64,000 nt of DNA from Hirudo medicinalis. Taxonomy: Eukaryota; Annelida; Clitellata; Hirudinida; Hirudinidae. The position numbers and the translations under genes are program-made. Positions 23,733 through 36,376 of the stretch are shown here, piece by piece; position 1 is the first letter of the stretch, and each line of letters starts with the position of its first letter. The notes beneath the pieces are model-generated. The model had not been told where the DNA came from and searched no databases. It saw only the letters and a list, made by a program, of their open reading frames with translations. The DNA is taken from the NCBI GenBank assembly GCA_011800805.1, contig MPNW01000035.1:191530-255529 (forward strand), in the 5' to 3' direction.

Positions 23733-24905
23733 ATGACTTCGAAGGAAGAGAATAAGGACTTGGAAATGTATATAAAATATGCAGTATTAAAATTTTTACA
23801 ATGTGTTACTTATTCTAGACATAACTGTAGCAAAATGCAAACAGATTCTAAAATTCTGTTGGGAGTTGTTTCAGCTGATTGGTTCAACTTATGTATACCA
23901 GACAACTCAGCCACATTAGAGGAAGTGAAGTCATTATTTGGTGGCAAAGCCATCGAACTATCTCAGCCTATATGCATTGAGATTTATTTGAAGACACCTG
24001 ACCTTGAGACAATGACCATAGAATATTGGTGGATTTACAAGACTTCCAGAACTGTCCCAAAGGACGTTTGTGGTAAAGTCACATTTTATAACAGTTTGAC
24101 AACACTTCTAAAGTCTCTTTTGCTCACAACTCGTGCTACACCTGGTTATGCAATCGCCAGGAATCAACTGCAAACTTCCATAAAGTTGCATCACCGTCTA
24201 TCTTTTGGAGAACCTCGTCTGCCACTTGCAGACAATTTTAAAAAACACCTCATTGGTGTGGCACCATCTCCAATAGGCACTGTAGAAGTTCAAATTGCCT
24301 GGAGAAGCAAGCTATTATTAGATGCCAAAAGTGTATCACAACTTTCAGGGACAACAGAAAATAGCCAGATTAATCTGATTACCCATTTAGCATCAACTAA
24401 GAATTTAGTTCCGAGGGGGAATGTGAAGGCTGTTCCTACTGCGGAGGAAGAGGCACTTGCAACCACAGGGAAGAAAGCTGCATTTGGTTCTCCTTTGGGT
24501 GCTAATTTCGTGGATTCAGTCAGAGATGAAGTTCCCTTCTCATCATTATTGAAATATGCAAATTCTACAAGAGATAATCCATGTAATCCTTCGAATGAAG
24601 ACAATGACGTAATTGCAGAACAAATAACTCAAGAGCACCCAGACAACAAAAATATTTCTCAACATCTAGTCACATTACAGGATGATTTTGTCATGATTGA
24701 ACAAAACTACCCATTTGCCAGCCAGGAGGAGCTAATAAAATTCTATCAGGAATTTCAAGATGCTCCGCCTCTAAGTATGTTTGAAAATGATTTTCCATTG
24801 GAAGAACCACTGGATTCTATACTAGAGCAAATTGCGCACTTCGAAATGAATGCCGAACAAATTAATGAGTTTGTTAATTCTTTGGAGCAACTTAGCGACG
24901 CCTAA
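23733..24905 (+). CDS. ATG13: Autophagy initiation factor ATG13
   Basis: Regulatory subunit of the ULK1/ATG1 kinase complex that starts autophagosome formation; binds ATG101 and FIP200 in animals (family knowledge). A single open frame of 390 residues with no introns, unlike nearly every neighbour. The N-terminal ~200 residues form the HORMA domain: DWFNLCIPDN, ICIEIYLKTPD, TFYNSLTTLLKSLLLTTRATPGYAIARNQ, HRLSFGEPRLP and a PIGTVEVQIAWRS strand. After a low-complexity linker comes DDFVMIEQNYPFAS, equivalent to the vertebrate ATG8-binding LIR (DDFVMI), then FYQEFQDAPPLS. The C-terminus is the acidic/hydrophobic helical tail. The ATG at 23733 is the first in frame and precedes all conserved sequence. 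The lack of introns could mean retroposition or simple intron loss; the frame is intact. Confidence 0.93.
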   Translation: MTSKEENKDLEMYIKYAVLKFLQCVTYSRHNCSKMQTDSKILLGVVSADWFNLCIPDNSATLEEVKSLFGGKAIELSQPICIEIYLKTPDLETMTIEYWWIYKTSRTVPKDVCGKVTFYNSLTTLLKSLLLTTRATPGYAIARNQLQTSIKLHHRLSFGEPRLPLADNFKKHLIGVAPSPIGTVEVQIAWRSKLLLDAKSVSQLSGTTENSQINLITHLASTKNLVPRGNVKAVPTAEEEALATTGKKAAFGSPLGANFVDSVRDEVPFSSLLKYANSTRDNPCNPSNEDNDVIAEQITQEHPDNKNISQHLVTLQDDFVMIEQNYPFASQEELIKFYQEFQDAPPLSMFENDFPLEEPLDSILEQIAHFEMNAEQINEFVNSLEQLSDA

Positions 24906-25194
24906 ATATTTGTATATTTTATTAGAAATTATCATGTCTCATGCAGCACTTATGAATTTGTTGGAGCTTGTTAAATGATTCTAAGGTTCCACATCTGTAA
25001 AAATTGTTTCAAGGAATGTTGTTGTTGACATTTTCTGTGCTTGTTCATAAATTATCTGAGCAATTTTCTGAGTTTACTTACTGTACCGCATTTTATTCTG
25101 GGAATCAAACATTATTAGAATTATTTGAAAATTATTTACTATCTCTGAGTGAACTACATCAAATTGAATATCAGTCAGAGTGTCAGATTCAAAT

Positions 25195-25738
25195 TTAAGC
25201 CTCAGTTGAACCAGGTACTGGGAGATGTTCATCACTTGAAGTAGTGTATATCTGCATGTCTGCAATGCAGTTTTTAAAATAATTTGAAGATCGAGATTTA
25301 GCAAAAATACAGTTTAATTTTTGCATGCGAAATACTCACTCATGCTTTCTTGTAATTTTTTTTCAAAAAGTTGATTTAGCTCCGTCACAATGAATGTCTG
25401 TGTTCCATTGTCAAGAATGGCATCACACAGATGATCATAAGCCTTTGGTCCTTTGTCATGTAGTAAGTCTAGCAATACTCCCATTTTCCTCTGGAACAAA
25501 ATGCATTTTATCTTTGTATAAACTTTTGGGCAGCTTTGCAGGCATTTAGCTAAAAAGTTAATTTAATGCTAGAATTTTAGAGTGCTTGGAATGAAGATCA
25601 GAATATTACTGGTGTTGATCTCTCATATTGAATGTTCTCTTCATCCTCTCTGTTTAGGCACTGTCTACTCCTCAAAAATGAGAAGTAATTCTGAGGGTCA
25701 ACGTATCGACAGAGGTAATCTCTCTTTTCCTCAAGTAC
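25195..25738 (-). CDS. CARD-domain protein, 5' end not found
   Basis: Three exons on minus: 25610-25738, 25340-25490, 25195-25259, closing in phase to a natural stop. The product is a caspase recruitment domain: KRDYLCRYVDPQNYFSFL, then CLNREDEENIQYERSTPRKM, GVLLDLLHDKGPKAYDHLCDAIL and a C-terminal helix, followed by a 25-residue tail. CARDs pair with other CARDs to assemble caspase-activating or inflammatory platforms. The KGP-A-x-D-x-L pattern is closest to the CARDs of CRADD and initiator caspases. The first exon listed begins at a splice acceptor without a Met, so at least one upstream exon is missing. No caspase or death domain was found nearby. It is convergent with ATG13, about 290 bp away. 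Confidence 0.78.
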
Positions 25739-26870
25739 CTGACAGAAAGTTCAGAACCAACTTACAGAGCTAAAGAGCAGATCATTAAAACACAAATGTT
25801 CAGCTCATGACATAAATCTAGCAGCTTAGATGAGCTTTTCACTTAATGAAATGTCGATTTAATTAAGGAAATGGAATTGAGTAAAATTGAACCCTTAATT
25901 TGATATCCCATAAGGTGTCCTGATTCAGAGAGTTCCTGTAAAGAGCAAAAATCTAGGTCATTCTCTCCTCAGGTCATAACAACTATCAAGCAAGTTACAT
26001 GTCCCGATTAATTCACCGATTCCAAGTGAGAACTCGAAGTATTCTACCCGGCTTCTGAGTTTTAATAAAATCGCGACGAGAGTCAGAATTAACTAGGGGA
26101 GAACCAAATAATTTCAATCAGAAACGAATCACTCTTCCTATAATGCCGAGATCTATAATACCTATTATATCCGGTACTATTAATAACCTATTGGTGAGTC
26201 AATGAAGCGTTACTCTTTCTAACCAACTATCCTTTTTGAGACTGGAAGGAGAAAAAATTGTCGTAGATTTAAGCAAATCACCCTCACCTACAATGATCAG
26301 AATTATAGAAATCTCATTAGAGACTCCTTGCGTTCCAACTTTTGAGCTACAGGCTTGGGTGAGTGCCGTTCAACACCTCCTTCGGGGATATATGCGCAAG
26401 TAATTTTTCTTAAATTATAGAATTCAGCCAGTTAAGACAAGCCCTTAATTTTTGTTTTAAGCACAAATGTTTCGTATATAAATATGTATGATCAGGTATA
26501 AATAGGTATGAATATACATATACATAGTATGAAGATATATTACAAACCCGCCAGTAAGAAACTTTACCGTTGTAATATTTATTATTATTAATTACTAGCA
26601 TGGACGAACCCTCGCCGGATCATACAATGAACAATACGAAAAGCAAAGCATTAAAGCAACATGTCTATAAAATCAGCTTTGACTCGTTAAAAATGATCTA
26701 TGCAACATTTGAAGCTGGATGTGTTTTGAACTTTCACCGCTTCTTCCTGGAGGGAGTTCCAACTATGTACCACCCTATTACTGAAAAAAATGTTCTATAA
26801 TCCATATGGACAAATTTCAAAGATGTCAAAAATTTGAAATTGTCAAAGTTGACAATTTCAGGTCATGTCC
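25739..26870. other. Unexplained stretch upstream of the CARD exons
   Basis: Should contain the missing first CARD exon(s) on the minus strand; none could be chosen. A plus-strand ATG frame at 26600-26800 (66 codons) has no recognised domain and is probably not a gene. Nothing else was seen. Confidence 0.35.
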
Positions 26871-26879
26871 TCTTGTTCT

Positions 26880-27560
26880 TTAGTCTAGGCAGAACATTAT
26901 TATAGGACATGCAGCTGGCACAAATCCACGTGTCATGTTGCGCAATACGTTCAAGTCCGTTCTCCTCCTGTGAACTAAAGAAGGGAGTTTGAGGAACTTT
27001 AACCTTTCTTTGTAAGGGAATTGACTGTAGGTGGTGATCAACCGTGTTGCCCTTTACTGGACTGCCTCGATCTTGTCAATTAAGCTCTGCCTAAACAGGC
27101 TCCATATCTGTACTCTACATTCCATGATGACCTAACCAGTCTTACAGAGGCAAATAAAAGCGTCCACTGAGATGTATCTTGTAGCGACAGCAGCATTGAC
27201 GACGAAGACGAGTTCGCTACAAATTTTATTTACAACAACGGCAACAATTCTTCGACTGACAACATAACTGCTGGAGTAGCAGCGTAGCGGGAAGAGTAGG
27301 AGAGAGAAGGGAAGAATGCCCTGACTTAGCTTCTTAAATAGCCAGTCAGGACAAAGGAGGATGTCCACAAACAAAGGATGCGCGCCTGGTAAGTCATCGC
27401 TGATAGGGTTAGGATCAGCACGTGATTATGATGGATGTGCGATCCTACAATCTAACATTTCTTGCAACACCCCAAGCATTGCATTGGCTTTCTTTATCCT
27501 AGTCAGGATATGTTCCTTGAAGTTCAACCTGGAGTCTAAACCAAATGCCTAAATGAACAA
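26880..27560 (-). mobile_element. LINE reverse-transcriptase relic with an internal insertion
   Basis: On minus, 27555-27450 encodes LDSRLNFKEHILTRIKKANA followed by MLGVLQE, and 27195-26950 encodes RYISVDAFICLCKT, then LIDKIEAVQ and RATRLITTYSQFPYKERLKF. These are consecutive blocks of a CR1/L2-type reverse transcriptase thumb region that normally lie a few residues apart. Here about 240 bp of unrelated sequence separate them, so another insertion split the element. Stops and frame changes mark it as dead. Confidence 0.72.
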
Positions 27561-28037
27561 TATGAAAAAGTGCAAAAAACGACAAATGTACATATATAAA
27601 AATTTGCCGTCCTCCACCTCGTTCGATTTTAAAATCCTTTAAATCCTTAAGCGACTGTTTATACATTAAAGAATGCATTTAAAGACTTGAAAAAAAATCA
27701 GTAGATGCCAAAGATTATAAAGATTCGTAATTTATAATAAAGTTCATAAAATTTTTAGGGTGAGAAAAAATCTGGTCCTTTCAGTAAGAGTCTCTCCTAC
27801 CCTAGGTCACCTCTCAAGACTAGCATTCATTAATCGCTACAAACATTCCATCTGTTGCGTCCAAAAATCGTTCTTGTTATTTTCACGTTTAGCGATTTGA
27901 GATAAGCCAATAAATTCAGTGTCAGAAGCAGTAACACTCGGCCTAGCTGTTGGATGGGAGATGATCGCCCGTCTAATTTAATGTGGGTCCTGCGGTAGAA
28001 GGTAGGGGTTATGCGGTGTCGTTTTTACCTTTGAGTC
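27561..28037. other. Upstream flank of GALNT2
   Basis: AT-rich with no recognised element. Presumably contains the GALNT2 promoter and 5' UTR; no TATA box stands out. Confidence 0.4.
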
Positions 28038-31000
28038 ATGAAACGAAACACAAAGTTGCTTTTAGTAATAATATTGATTTGGTTAATTTGGATTATTTAT
28101 AATTTCGGCAAAGTTTCTCAGGTGAGCTATCGACAACATCGTTTGAAAAAGTCGTAATCTCGTTAACAATATGCCATAATCTTTCGCTAAAATTGTTGGA
28201 ACATTTATGACTTTTTACCGGTTTAATTATATTTGCCTTTATAAACATTTTATATATTTGTAATTCTCAAACTGATAGACCTTAATTATATATTTTTTTA
28301 ATAAGTTCTAAAGTTTCATAGTTAAGGTTTCTAAAAATGTTTATTATCAAGTACATTTTGAAGGTTCACCTCAAACTTTTAACAAAACGGTTCAGATATC
28401 TATTGATTAAAAATAAATTCTCAAGAAAAACTGTGACCCAGGTTCCTGAAGCTGTTTTGACAAACAATGACTCATCCACCAAGGTTGTAATACAAAAGAT
28501 AGAAATGAGGAAAATAATTGAAGATAACAAAATAAATTGGATGTACTTTGAGGCTGACAAATACATCCTTAAAACAAAAATTGTGCATGGCCAGGATGCA
28601 TTTGCCAGGAATAAATTCAATCAAGAAGCCAGTGATCGAATTGGGATGGATAGAAATATTCCAGACACAAGACATTCCAAGTATTCATAATGCTGATCTA
28701 GTTTTTAAGTGACAAAACAGTAATTATAATTTCTGGATGATATCTTATAGATGCCAGGACATTGTGTACGACATAAACGGCCTGCCGACAGCAAGTATAA
28801 TAATAACCTTTCATAATGAGGCAAGATCTACACTACTTAGGACTGTCATAAGGTTAAAAGGATTTTAATGGTTTTTAATTTGTTACAAAAATGTGTAAAA
28901 GCAGACTGGAATTTGGTTTGAAATTTATTATTTTTCTTGTCCAGTGTATTGAGTAGAAGTCCTGAAAAGCTCATCGCCGAAATTATTCTAATCGATGACT
29001 TCAGTGAAAATGGTATGCATCATAGTTAATTAGATCGTCCATATGATGCGGTTATGAGCAATTAGATTTCTTTGCAGTTGATGATGGTCATGAATTGTCG
29101 GTCATTAGGAAAGTAAAAATTCTCAGGAATGAGCGGAGAGAAGGTTCCATTCGAGTCTGCTTGTGAAATATAACCATGATTAATCAATTATGCATCCTGG
29201 CAGGACTCATCAGGTCTCGGGTGAGGGGCGCCAACATGGCGACAGGCGATGTTTTGGTTTTCCTTGACAGCCACTGCGAATGCAATCAAGGTTGGCTAGA
29301 GCCTTTGCTATCAAGGGTATCAGAAGTTAGTTAATTTTGCTATATCTTTTTGATGCAATTTATTTATTACTGCAAAATTTATTACTGGTGATAATGCAAT
29401 TTATTTGATGCAATTTGATGGTGATTTGATGCAATTTATTTATTACTGCAAAATTTATTACTGGTGGTCTCTTTATTTTTATTATTAACCTGTATTTATA
29501 TACTGCTGTTAATATGATTGTCAGAGGTGTTTAAACCATTTCAATATTTTTGCTTTCCAATACAAGCAAGCTTATCATGGCTTAAAATTAAAATCATTTG
29601 TTTTTACATTTTAAAAATTAACGAAGCCAAGGGTTCTACATGTTGTTTGACTTTGATTTTATAGAATAGAACGCGTGTCGTCAGTCCAATCATCGATGTG
29701 ATCAACACCGACAACTTTTATTATGTTGGAGCTTCTGCTAATCTCAAAGGAGGTAAGTTATTAAATACATTCTACATCTTTTTCCTGATTGTATTTTGTT
29801 TCATATCATTTCTATGGTGGACTATTCCACCAACCGATTGCATTTTCTGGATTATAAAGCATAGTTATGGCACGATATTGACGGCAATATATAATAATGC
29901 TAGGATTTGATTGGACTCTGGTCTTTAAATGGGATTTTCTGACTAATGCTGAGATGAAGTATCAACAAAGACATCCAATAGCCCCCATCAAGTTGTTTTT
30001 TTATGACATTGCTTAGAAGTATACAATGTTTTATTTTAGTGATGATATCACTTACAAGCATATTTCTTTTTTGAAGGACTCCAGTGATTGCTGGAGGGCT
30101 GTTTGCAATCAGTAAGAATTTCTTTGAGGAAATTGGCAAATATGACATGATGATGGATGTATGGGGAGGAGAAAACATAGGTGGATATTTATTTTATATA
30201 TGGAGTACCATTTTTGCTTATCTGATAAGCTCATGTAATTAGCTAAGTTAATTCAATTAATAAATTTCATGAAGTTGCAATTTAACATATTTCGACTGCT
30301 TACTGAGATCAGACATAAAATGTTTTTATTCAAATTATTAATTGTCTGAAAATGAGGCAATTAGTGTCCTGGTCTGTTTTTCAGTGATAATTACCTTCTG
30401 AAGAAGGTACTGCTATGTTTTTGTCACTTTACATTTGAGGTAGAAAGTCAAGTTTCAATATTTTTTGCTGCATATAGTTGCATTATTGTTTGGCAGTTTT
30501 AATATTGAGTCTTAGATTCCTCTCTCGAAGTTGAATCATTGGTACTCTTGTTTTCCTTTTTCTTTGTTCTTTTGTCTCTATGTTAATGTTAAAACTTTGA
30601 TCATAATGTTTGAGTCCAAAGGTTGTTAAGACCCGATTATTTCGTTCTCATTTGCTTCAGTCAATGTATTGCTGCCGATTTGTATGTCTTTCCCAAAGAA
30701 GTCATCCAAACTCATCTTTGTTTTCTGACATTTCTTTGAATTTTGTCTAGATTTGTTAAAAATGGTTATAATCAAATAAAAATAACAGATTTAAAACGTG
30801 TAATAACTTCTAAAACAACTTTATTTAATTTATAGAAATATCATTCAGAGTATGGCAATGTCATGGGAGACTTGAGATATTGCCTTGCAGCAGAGTGGGT
30901 CATGTTTTCAGAAAACAACATCCCTATACCTTTCCAGGTGGAAGTGGTAATGTAGTGATAAGGTGTGCACAAATTTATAAACTTTATTACCATATTAAAT

Positions 31001-32465
31001 ATATGTAAATTATAATCAGCTTAATTATTATCACCAAACGTTGCGAAATGTTGTTATCAGACAAATACTTTCTCTTCAGAAATACCAGAAGAGCAGCAGA
31101 AGTATGGATGGATGAATATAAGACCTATTATTATGTTGCTGTTCCTTCTGCTAAAACTGTACCCTTTGGAAGGTTAGTCATGGATAGTCATGCTCCTCAT
31201 TTGATCCAATGAGTCATTACACCTATACAAGCTACAGATAAATGTTACAAATATTAGCATAAAGAGCAGGCTGGAATTGAAACAGAAACTTCAATGTAAA
31301 CCTTTCAAGTGGTACTTGGAGAATGTCTACCCAGAGTTAAAGTTAGTTACTTCCTATTTTCGTGGACAATGAATTATCAACTTAAATTTTATATGATGAT
31401 TGATTTTTATTTTTTTTTGAGCTCACAACAAATTTATGATTGTGAAAGTTATTTGAAATTAGATGTTGCTTAGTTGTATTTTATGTTGCTTTTGATCATT
31501 CTCTTGTGGTGGACATTTGCTGGACAGCTTGCATGCACTGGTTTTTGCTTAAAAAATTGTAAAGTTGCATAATGTAGAATGATTCAGTCTGTCAGTTGGT
31601 TTCCAATAAATATAAAAATTTTATTACTGATAATATAAACCCTCAATAAATAATTGTAATTATAGTTCATTTATATAGCTTTTTTATAACCATTTACATT
31701 GAGCTCCTCCACTAGGGCCACTTATGGCAGTTCAAACTGGGTTGCAAACATGACATCACAACTGCTGCACATTACTTCTGCATGCACGGACTCAAGCTAT
31801 AAGTAATATAATCAATCGCTTGATTAGGATTCCTGATGAAAAAGATGTGACACTAGGTTCTCTCCAGCAAGGAGAATTCTGCATTGATACTCTTGGGCAT
31901 TCAAATGATGAAGTTGTTGGAATGTTTTCTTGCCATTTCTCAGGAGGAAATCAAGTTGGTTTCCCTTTTCATAGTCACGTAATCATTAATTAACATATAC
32001 TATAATTTAGTGCATGATCAATAATTAAGTATCAGTATCTGAGGAATTAGGGGATTTGAGAGTTCAAAAGCTATATCAATCTCAACAACCAGTATTTGAA
32101 CTTTTGCAAACATTTTTGAGGACTGGGCATTAACAAAAGATAAGAGCATTAAGCACCTTTCCCTGTGCATCACACTCAGAGAAGAAATCAAGGGAAGCCT
32201 ACTCGTACTAAGGGAATGTCAGTTCACAGAGACAAAACAGGTTAAATGTTTAAAAATTGTTAACGACAAGATATTTATTGTCTTCTACAATAGATATTTT
32301 TCTGTGCTTCAGAAATGGAGTCAAGTTGATGGAACCCTGAAATATCTCTACCAAGACTTATGCATTGACAGCAGGTATTATGAATCCAAGGGACTCTTGG
32401 TCGAGCCCTGTGATTTTTCAAGCACCACTCAACGCTGGAACTTTTACATCAACAAGAATACGTGA
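28038..32465 (+). CDS. GALNT2: Polypeptide N-acetylgalactosaminyltransferase 2
   Basis: Golgi type II membrane enzyme that starts mucin-type O-glycosylation by transferring GalNAc from UDP-GalNAc to Ser/Thr. Fifteen exons: 28038-28121, 28322-28680, 28751-28852, 28945-29012, 29078-29143, 29204-29325, 29665-29752, 29904-29991, 30077-30180, 30836-30962, 31080-31172, 31258-31341, 31828-31954, 32121-32240, 32313-32465. All phases close to about 594 residues (571 in human). Exon 1 encodes a short basic tail and the membrane anchor ([15 protein letters not shown]). Then the GT-A catalytic domain: [23 protein letters not shown] (the metal-binding D-x-H), [40 protein letters not shown], and [21 protein letters not shown] ricin-type lectin domain follows with [28 protein letters not shown] and LCIDSR. 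The AEVWMDEYK to [10 protein letters not shown] stretch fits GALNT2 better than other family members. The exon 2 acceptor could instead be at 28351. Confidence 0.96.
29352..29466 (+). repeat. Tandem duplication in a GALNT2 intron
   Basis: A 39-bp unit beginning gatgcaatttatttattact occurs at 29352-29390 and again, identical by eye, at 29428-29466. A shorter related fragment lies between them. Period is 76 bp. The perfect match implies a recent duplication. Confidence 0.8.
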
Positions 32466-32938
32466 CATGTCAGAGTGTGTTCACAAATTTTGACCATTAA
32501 TTATTTTTCTGGCCTTACACTCATTCTCTGGCAATTTCATTAAAAAGTATTCACCCCTAGTACATTATGCTGCCTCATTTCATATTAGGTTCACTCTGAA
32601 CAATCTTAATGAATGTGTGGCTTCCATTCCTTTCAGCTATATTTTTTTATTCTAGTCATGATAATGCCTTTTTTTTAATCCTTCTTGAAATTTTTTATTG
32701 AGGTTGTTTTAGACTGCATTATTTGTCATAAATGATCAAACACTTTTAAGCTTGATTTATTGACAAAATGAGCATATTCAAATCAATAGTTAATTCATTT
32801 GTCCAATCTCAGAATGGACAATGGCATGCTTAGCAACCATCAAATGTAGCACAATAATGATAAATATTATTACAATGATAATAGTAAATAATAATAGCAG
32901 AGGTTTAATCTGGCTTGATGGTTACACGTGCCCTGATG
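32466..32938. other. Convergent 3' ends of GALNT2 and ABCB10
   Basis: AT-rich untranslated or intergenic DNA between two stop codons facing each other. No gene seen. Confidence 0.5.
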
Positions 32939-35900
32939 TTAATCAGTACCATTTTCTGAAGAGATTGTCTGCCTCTCCACCAGTCTGCGGAACCTTCCCT
33001 CGGGAATTTCCATCAATTGGTCGTAAGTGCCAAGTTCAGCTATTCTGCCAGAGCAGAGGACAGCAATCTGATCAGCTCTCCTAATAGTTGAAAGTCTGTG
33101 GGCAATCACCATCACTGTCCTTCCCTCCATGATTCTGATCAATGCCTCCTGTACCAAATGCTCACTTTCTGCATCCAGAGCACTGCATTAGAGAGTGCGA
33201 CATGACGATTACCATAAAGTTAAAAAATGACTATCATGCTATGAGTATATGAATGCACAACACATAACAGGATGATTTATGCTGAGCAAAGCTGCCATAA
33301 AATTCAATCAGTTGGTCAGTATACCTGGTGGCCTCATCCAATAAAAGGATTCTTGGGTTCTGCAAATAAAATTTGAGTCTACATTCAAAAATACAAAATG
33401 ACTCATAAATGTGCAATTACCTTGATGATGGCTCTGGCAATGGCTATTCTTTGCTTTTGACCACCTGTTTAGTTAAATTAATGTCTAGTGGTTTATTTCA
33501 TTTCTGACTGTCAATAAATTCAAACCTAGAGATCGACATTAAAAGATTATACCAGACAACATGATTCCTCTTTCTCCCACCAAAGTCTCAAGACCCTTTG
33601 GAAATCTGTTTATGAAAATGTCTGCATTTGCCTTCCTTGCACTCTCCATGATCTCATCAGTGGTCACATTGTCATACCTGGGTGAGCCATACTTGATGTT
33701 TTCAGCAATTGTTGAGGAGAAAAGAATTGGGTCCTGCACTCAGAAGTCAATCAAACTAAGGTCAACATTATAAGTTGTGAAAGTTTATAAACTCTGGAAC
33801 TCAAGATACCACAGAACTCAGAAAGCAGGTTAGCTCAGAGAGCTGTGTTCCTGCATACAATGGTTAAAGCAACAGTCACTATGTTTTTAACCCAGCCTGA
33901 ACACTCAGGGAAAATGAGCAATGTAAATGTTTGCATGGTTATAGTTCCAGTTAAGTAAGATTGTCATAATACAAAATACAAATGATAAGAACTTTTTATG
34001 CTAATCTTCTGTAAATAAATCAATAAATCTATGCACTACAGTAATTTTAAAAGAAGTTAAGGAAATAGTTTTGAACCGACCTGACTGACTATAGCAATAT
34101 TCTGTCTCAGCCATGTTGGATTAAGTTCTTTAATATCAGTTTGATCAAGAAGAATGCTGCCCTTGTCAGGATTATAGAATCTCAGCAATAAATTTGCTAG
34201 AGTGGATTTGCCTGAGCCACTGGCTCCAACTACGGCCGTAACTGAACCCTGTGGCAGGTGAAGGTTCAGATCCTTCAATACTGGAAGGTCCCTTCTCATA
34301 GGATAAGAGAATGAAATATTATTGAATGCAATATTTCCAATAATTTGCCCTTGGGGGATGAGACCAACTAAAAGACAACATCAAAATGACTTATGTGTTG
34401 CATCTCTGGTTCCTAGTCATTGAAATAAGTGTTCAAGAAATTATGTAGGAGTTATCAACTAACAGGAAGGATTAATCTCTGTCTGTCTGTCCAGTAGTTC
34501 AAACATTCTAGCACTAGCTCCAACTCCTTTCATGGTTTCAGAGTAAAATGAGGTGACACCTGTTTAAAGAATGTTGAAATCAATTTGTCCAAAGTTTAAA
34601 AGGTTGCAAATCTTCATAAACAAGACCTCCTATAGAAATTCCGACAAAAGCGGCATAAACAAGGAATGATGATAACTCCCCAACAGTTATTGTCCCTTGG
34701 CCAACCATTTTACCACCATAATAAAACACCATCAATACCACCATGTTCCCTGAAAGACCTGTCTGCAAAGCAAAAGATTGTTCAGTTTCCATGCAAAGAA
34801 CACTGCTGCTAACAAACCATTGCCCAAAACAATCCTTTGGCCAAGCTTCTTTGAAGGATAACTTCAGCACGCCATTAATCTTTTCATTATAAAGATATTT
34901 TTCTTTTTCTTCTTGGGTAAAAGCCTGAACCGTTCGAATGTTTGAGAGACGTTCTTCTGCTACCTTTAAGTACATATCATATTCAAATTATGTGCGAGAC
35001 AAGGCTCAAGTAAAATGAATTTACAACCTCTGTTGCCTCAGCACTGGCTGCTTGAACGTTCTTAGTGATGTTCTTCACAAAACGACCATAAATCCGAGAA
35101 ATCAATGCCAATGGAGGTACAGTGCATAATGATATTGCAGCCAAGTGTGGACATGTGTACAGCTAGAATAAACAATTGTTAGGGACATAAAAAAATGAAT
35201 TTGCTGCAGATAAAGTAACAGTCATTTTCTGACCATCCAAGAAATTCCTCCTAAAGTTTGCAAAACAGACCTCAGGCCATCAGATATATTCATTGTGAGG
35301 GTATTCCCCACAAGTGATGTGTCAACAGAAAGGCGATTGATCAATTCACCAGTCTTATTCTTGTCAAAAAATGAAATTTCTTGCCTGATAATTGAGGAAA
35401 ATAGATTTTCTCTCAATCTTTTTACTATCCTAATGCCTAATTAAACAGATGGTTACAATGAATTAATATTGTTTTGCCTGGAGTGTTATACCACAATCTC
35501 ACTTGCAGTTTCCATCAATGCGATCCTTCCAAAATTAGCAAGGGCTCCACAGAGAAAAACAACCAATAGTATAGCACAAAATGTTCTTAAATTTTCTGCA
35601 ATATTCTCTTTGGGCGAGGTATGTATTATGTCAATAACCCTCCCTATTCCATAAGGCACAACCAAAACAACAGCACTGGAAACAAGTAGCAGACTCACTC
35701 CAACTGCAAAAAATAGCTTTGTTAAAGCTGGGAATTAATTTAAAAAATCAAAAGTTATTTTGTAAAAGGGTTACTAACATAAAAGTTTTATTTTTTCTGG
35801 CTTAGCTAATGAGATGAGCCTACGAAGAGAAGTCGTATCTGCAGTGGGCTTTTGAGAAACAACATTTTTTGACAAATTTCGAAACACCGTTAATACTTGA

Positions 35901-36073
35901 TTCCTGGATTTAGTTAACAGATCCCTCGCATTCGAGGCCCCTGTGAACCTGGTTATGAAAACCCTACGAACAGAATGTGATGCATGGCTGCTAAAAACAT
36001 TGTTTAGGCACAAAAAGCCTTTAGTAGCTGAACGAGTATGAATTAATTGATACTTTATACATGCAAATAACAT
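32939..36073 (-). CDS. ABCB10: Mitochondrial ABC transporter ABCB10
   Basis: Inner-membrane half-transporter linked to haem synthesis and oxidative-stress protection; works as a homodimer (family knowledge). Multi-exon on minus. Exon 1 (35779-36073) encodes a long Arg/Ser-rich, acid-poor presequence starting at the ATG at 36073, followed by [15 protein letters not shown]. Later exons carry the transmembrane half ([51 protein letters not shown]) and one complete ATPase domain. That has Walker [10 protein letters not shown] near 34210, Q-loop VSQ then [13 protein letters not shown], signature [13 protein letters not shown] near 33465-33423, Walker [17 protein letters not shown] and H-loop [13 protein letters not shown]. 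The stop follows ENGTD. No catalytic residue is missing. It is convergent with GALNT2. Confidence 0.94.
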
Positions 36074-36376
36074 CTTCAATAAAATAAACGCTCCGACTAA
36101 TTACAAATAACCGAAAGCACGCCGAGAGCGAAATCCCACCGCCCAGCACATTTAAATCACATTACCAACTTGCGTGTGGGAAGGTCAATGTGCATCAACA
36201 TAGTTTTTTTCAAGATTACTTTGTTGGAAAATATTCACTAAAATTAGGATAATACCAATAATTAAATGTTGAACACCTGCTTTCTTTCCAGCATCATCTT
36301 GGATTGGGACAAACCACAAGAAACTCATCGCAAGACGTGTCTGTGTTCACATTATAAATTATTTATATAGATTATT

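Noticed and set aside
24290..24604. Minus-strand open frame of 104 codons across ATG13.
   Set aside because: Antisense shadow of the ATG13 frame.
26600..26800. Plus-strand ATG frame of 66 codons.
   Set aside because: No domain, no splice partner and no support beyond length.
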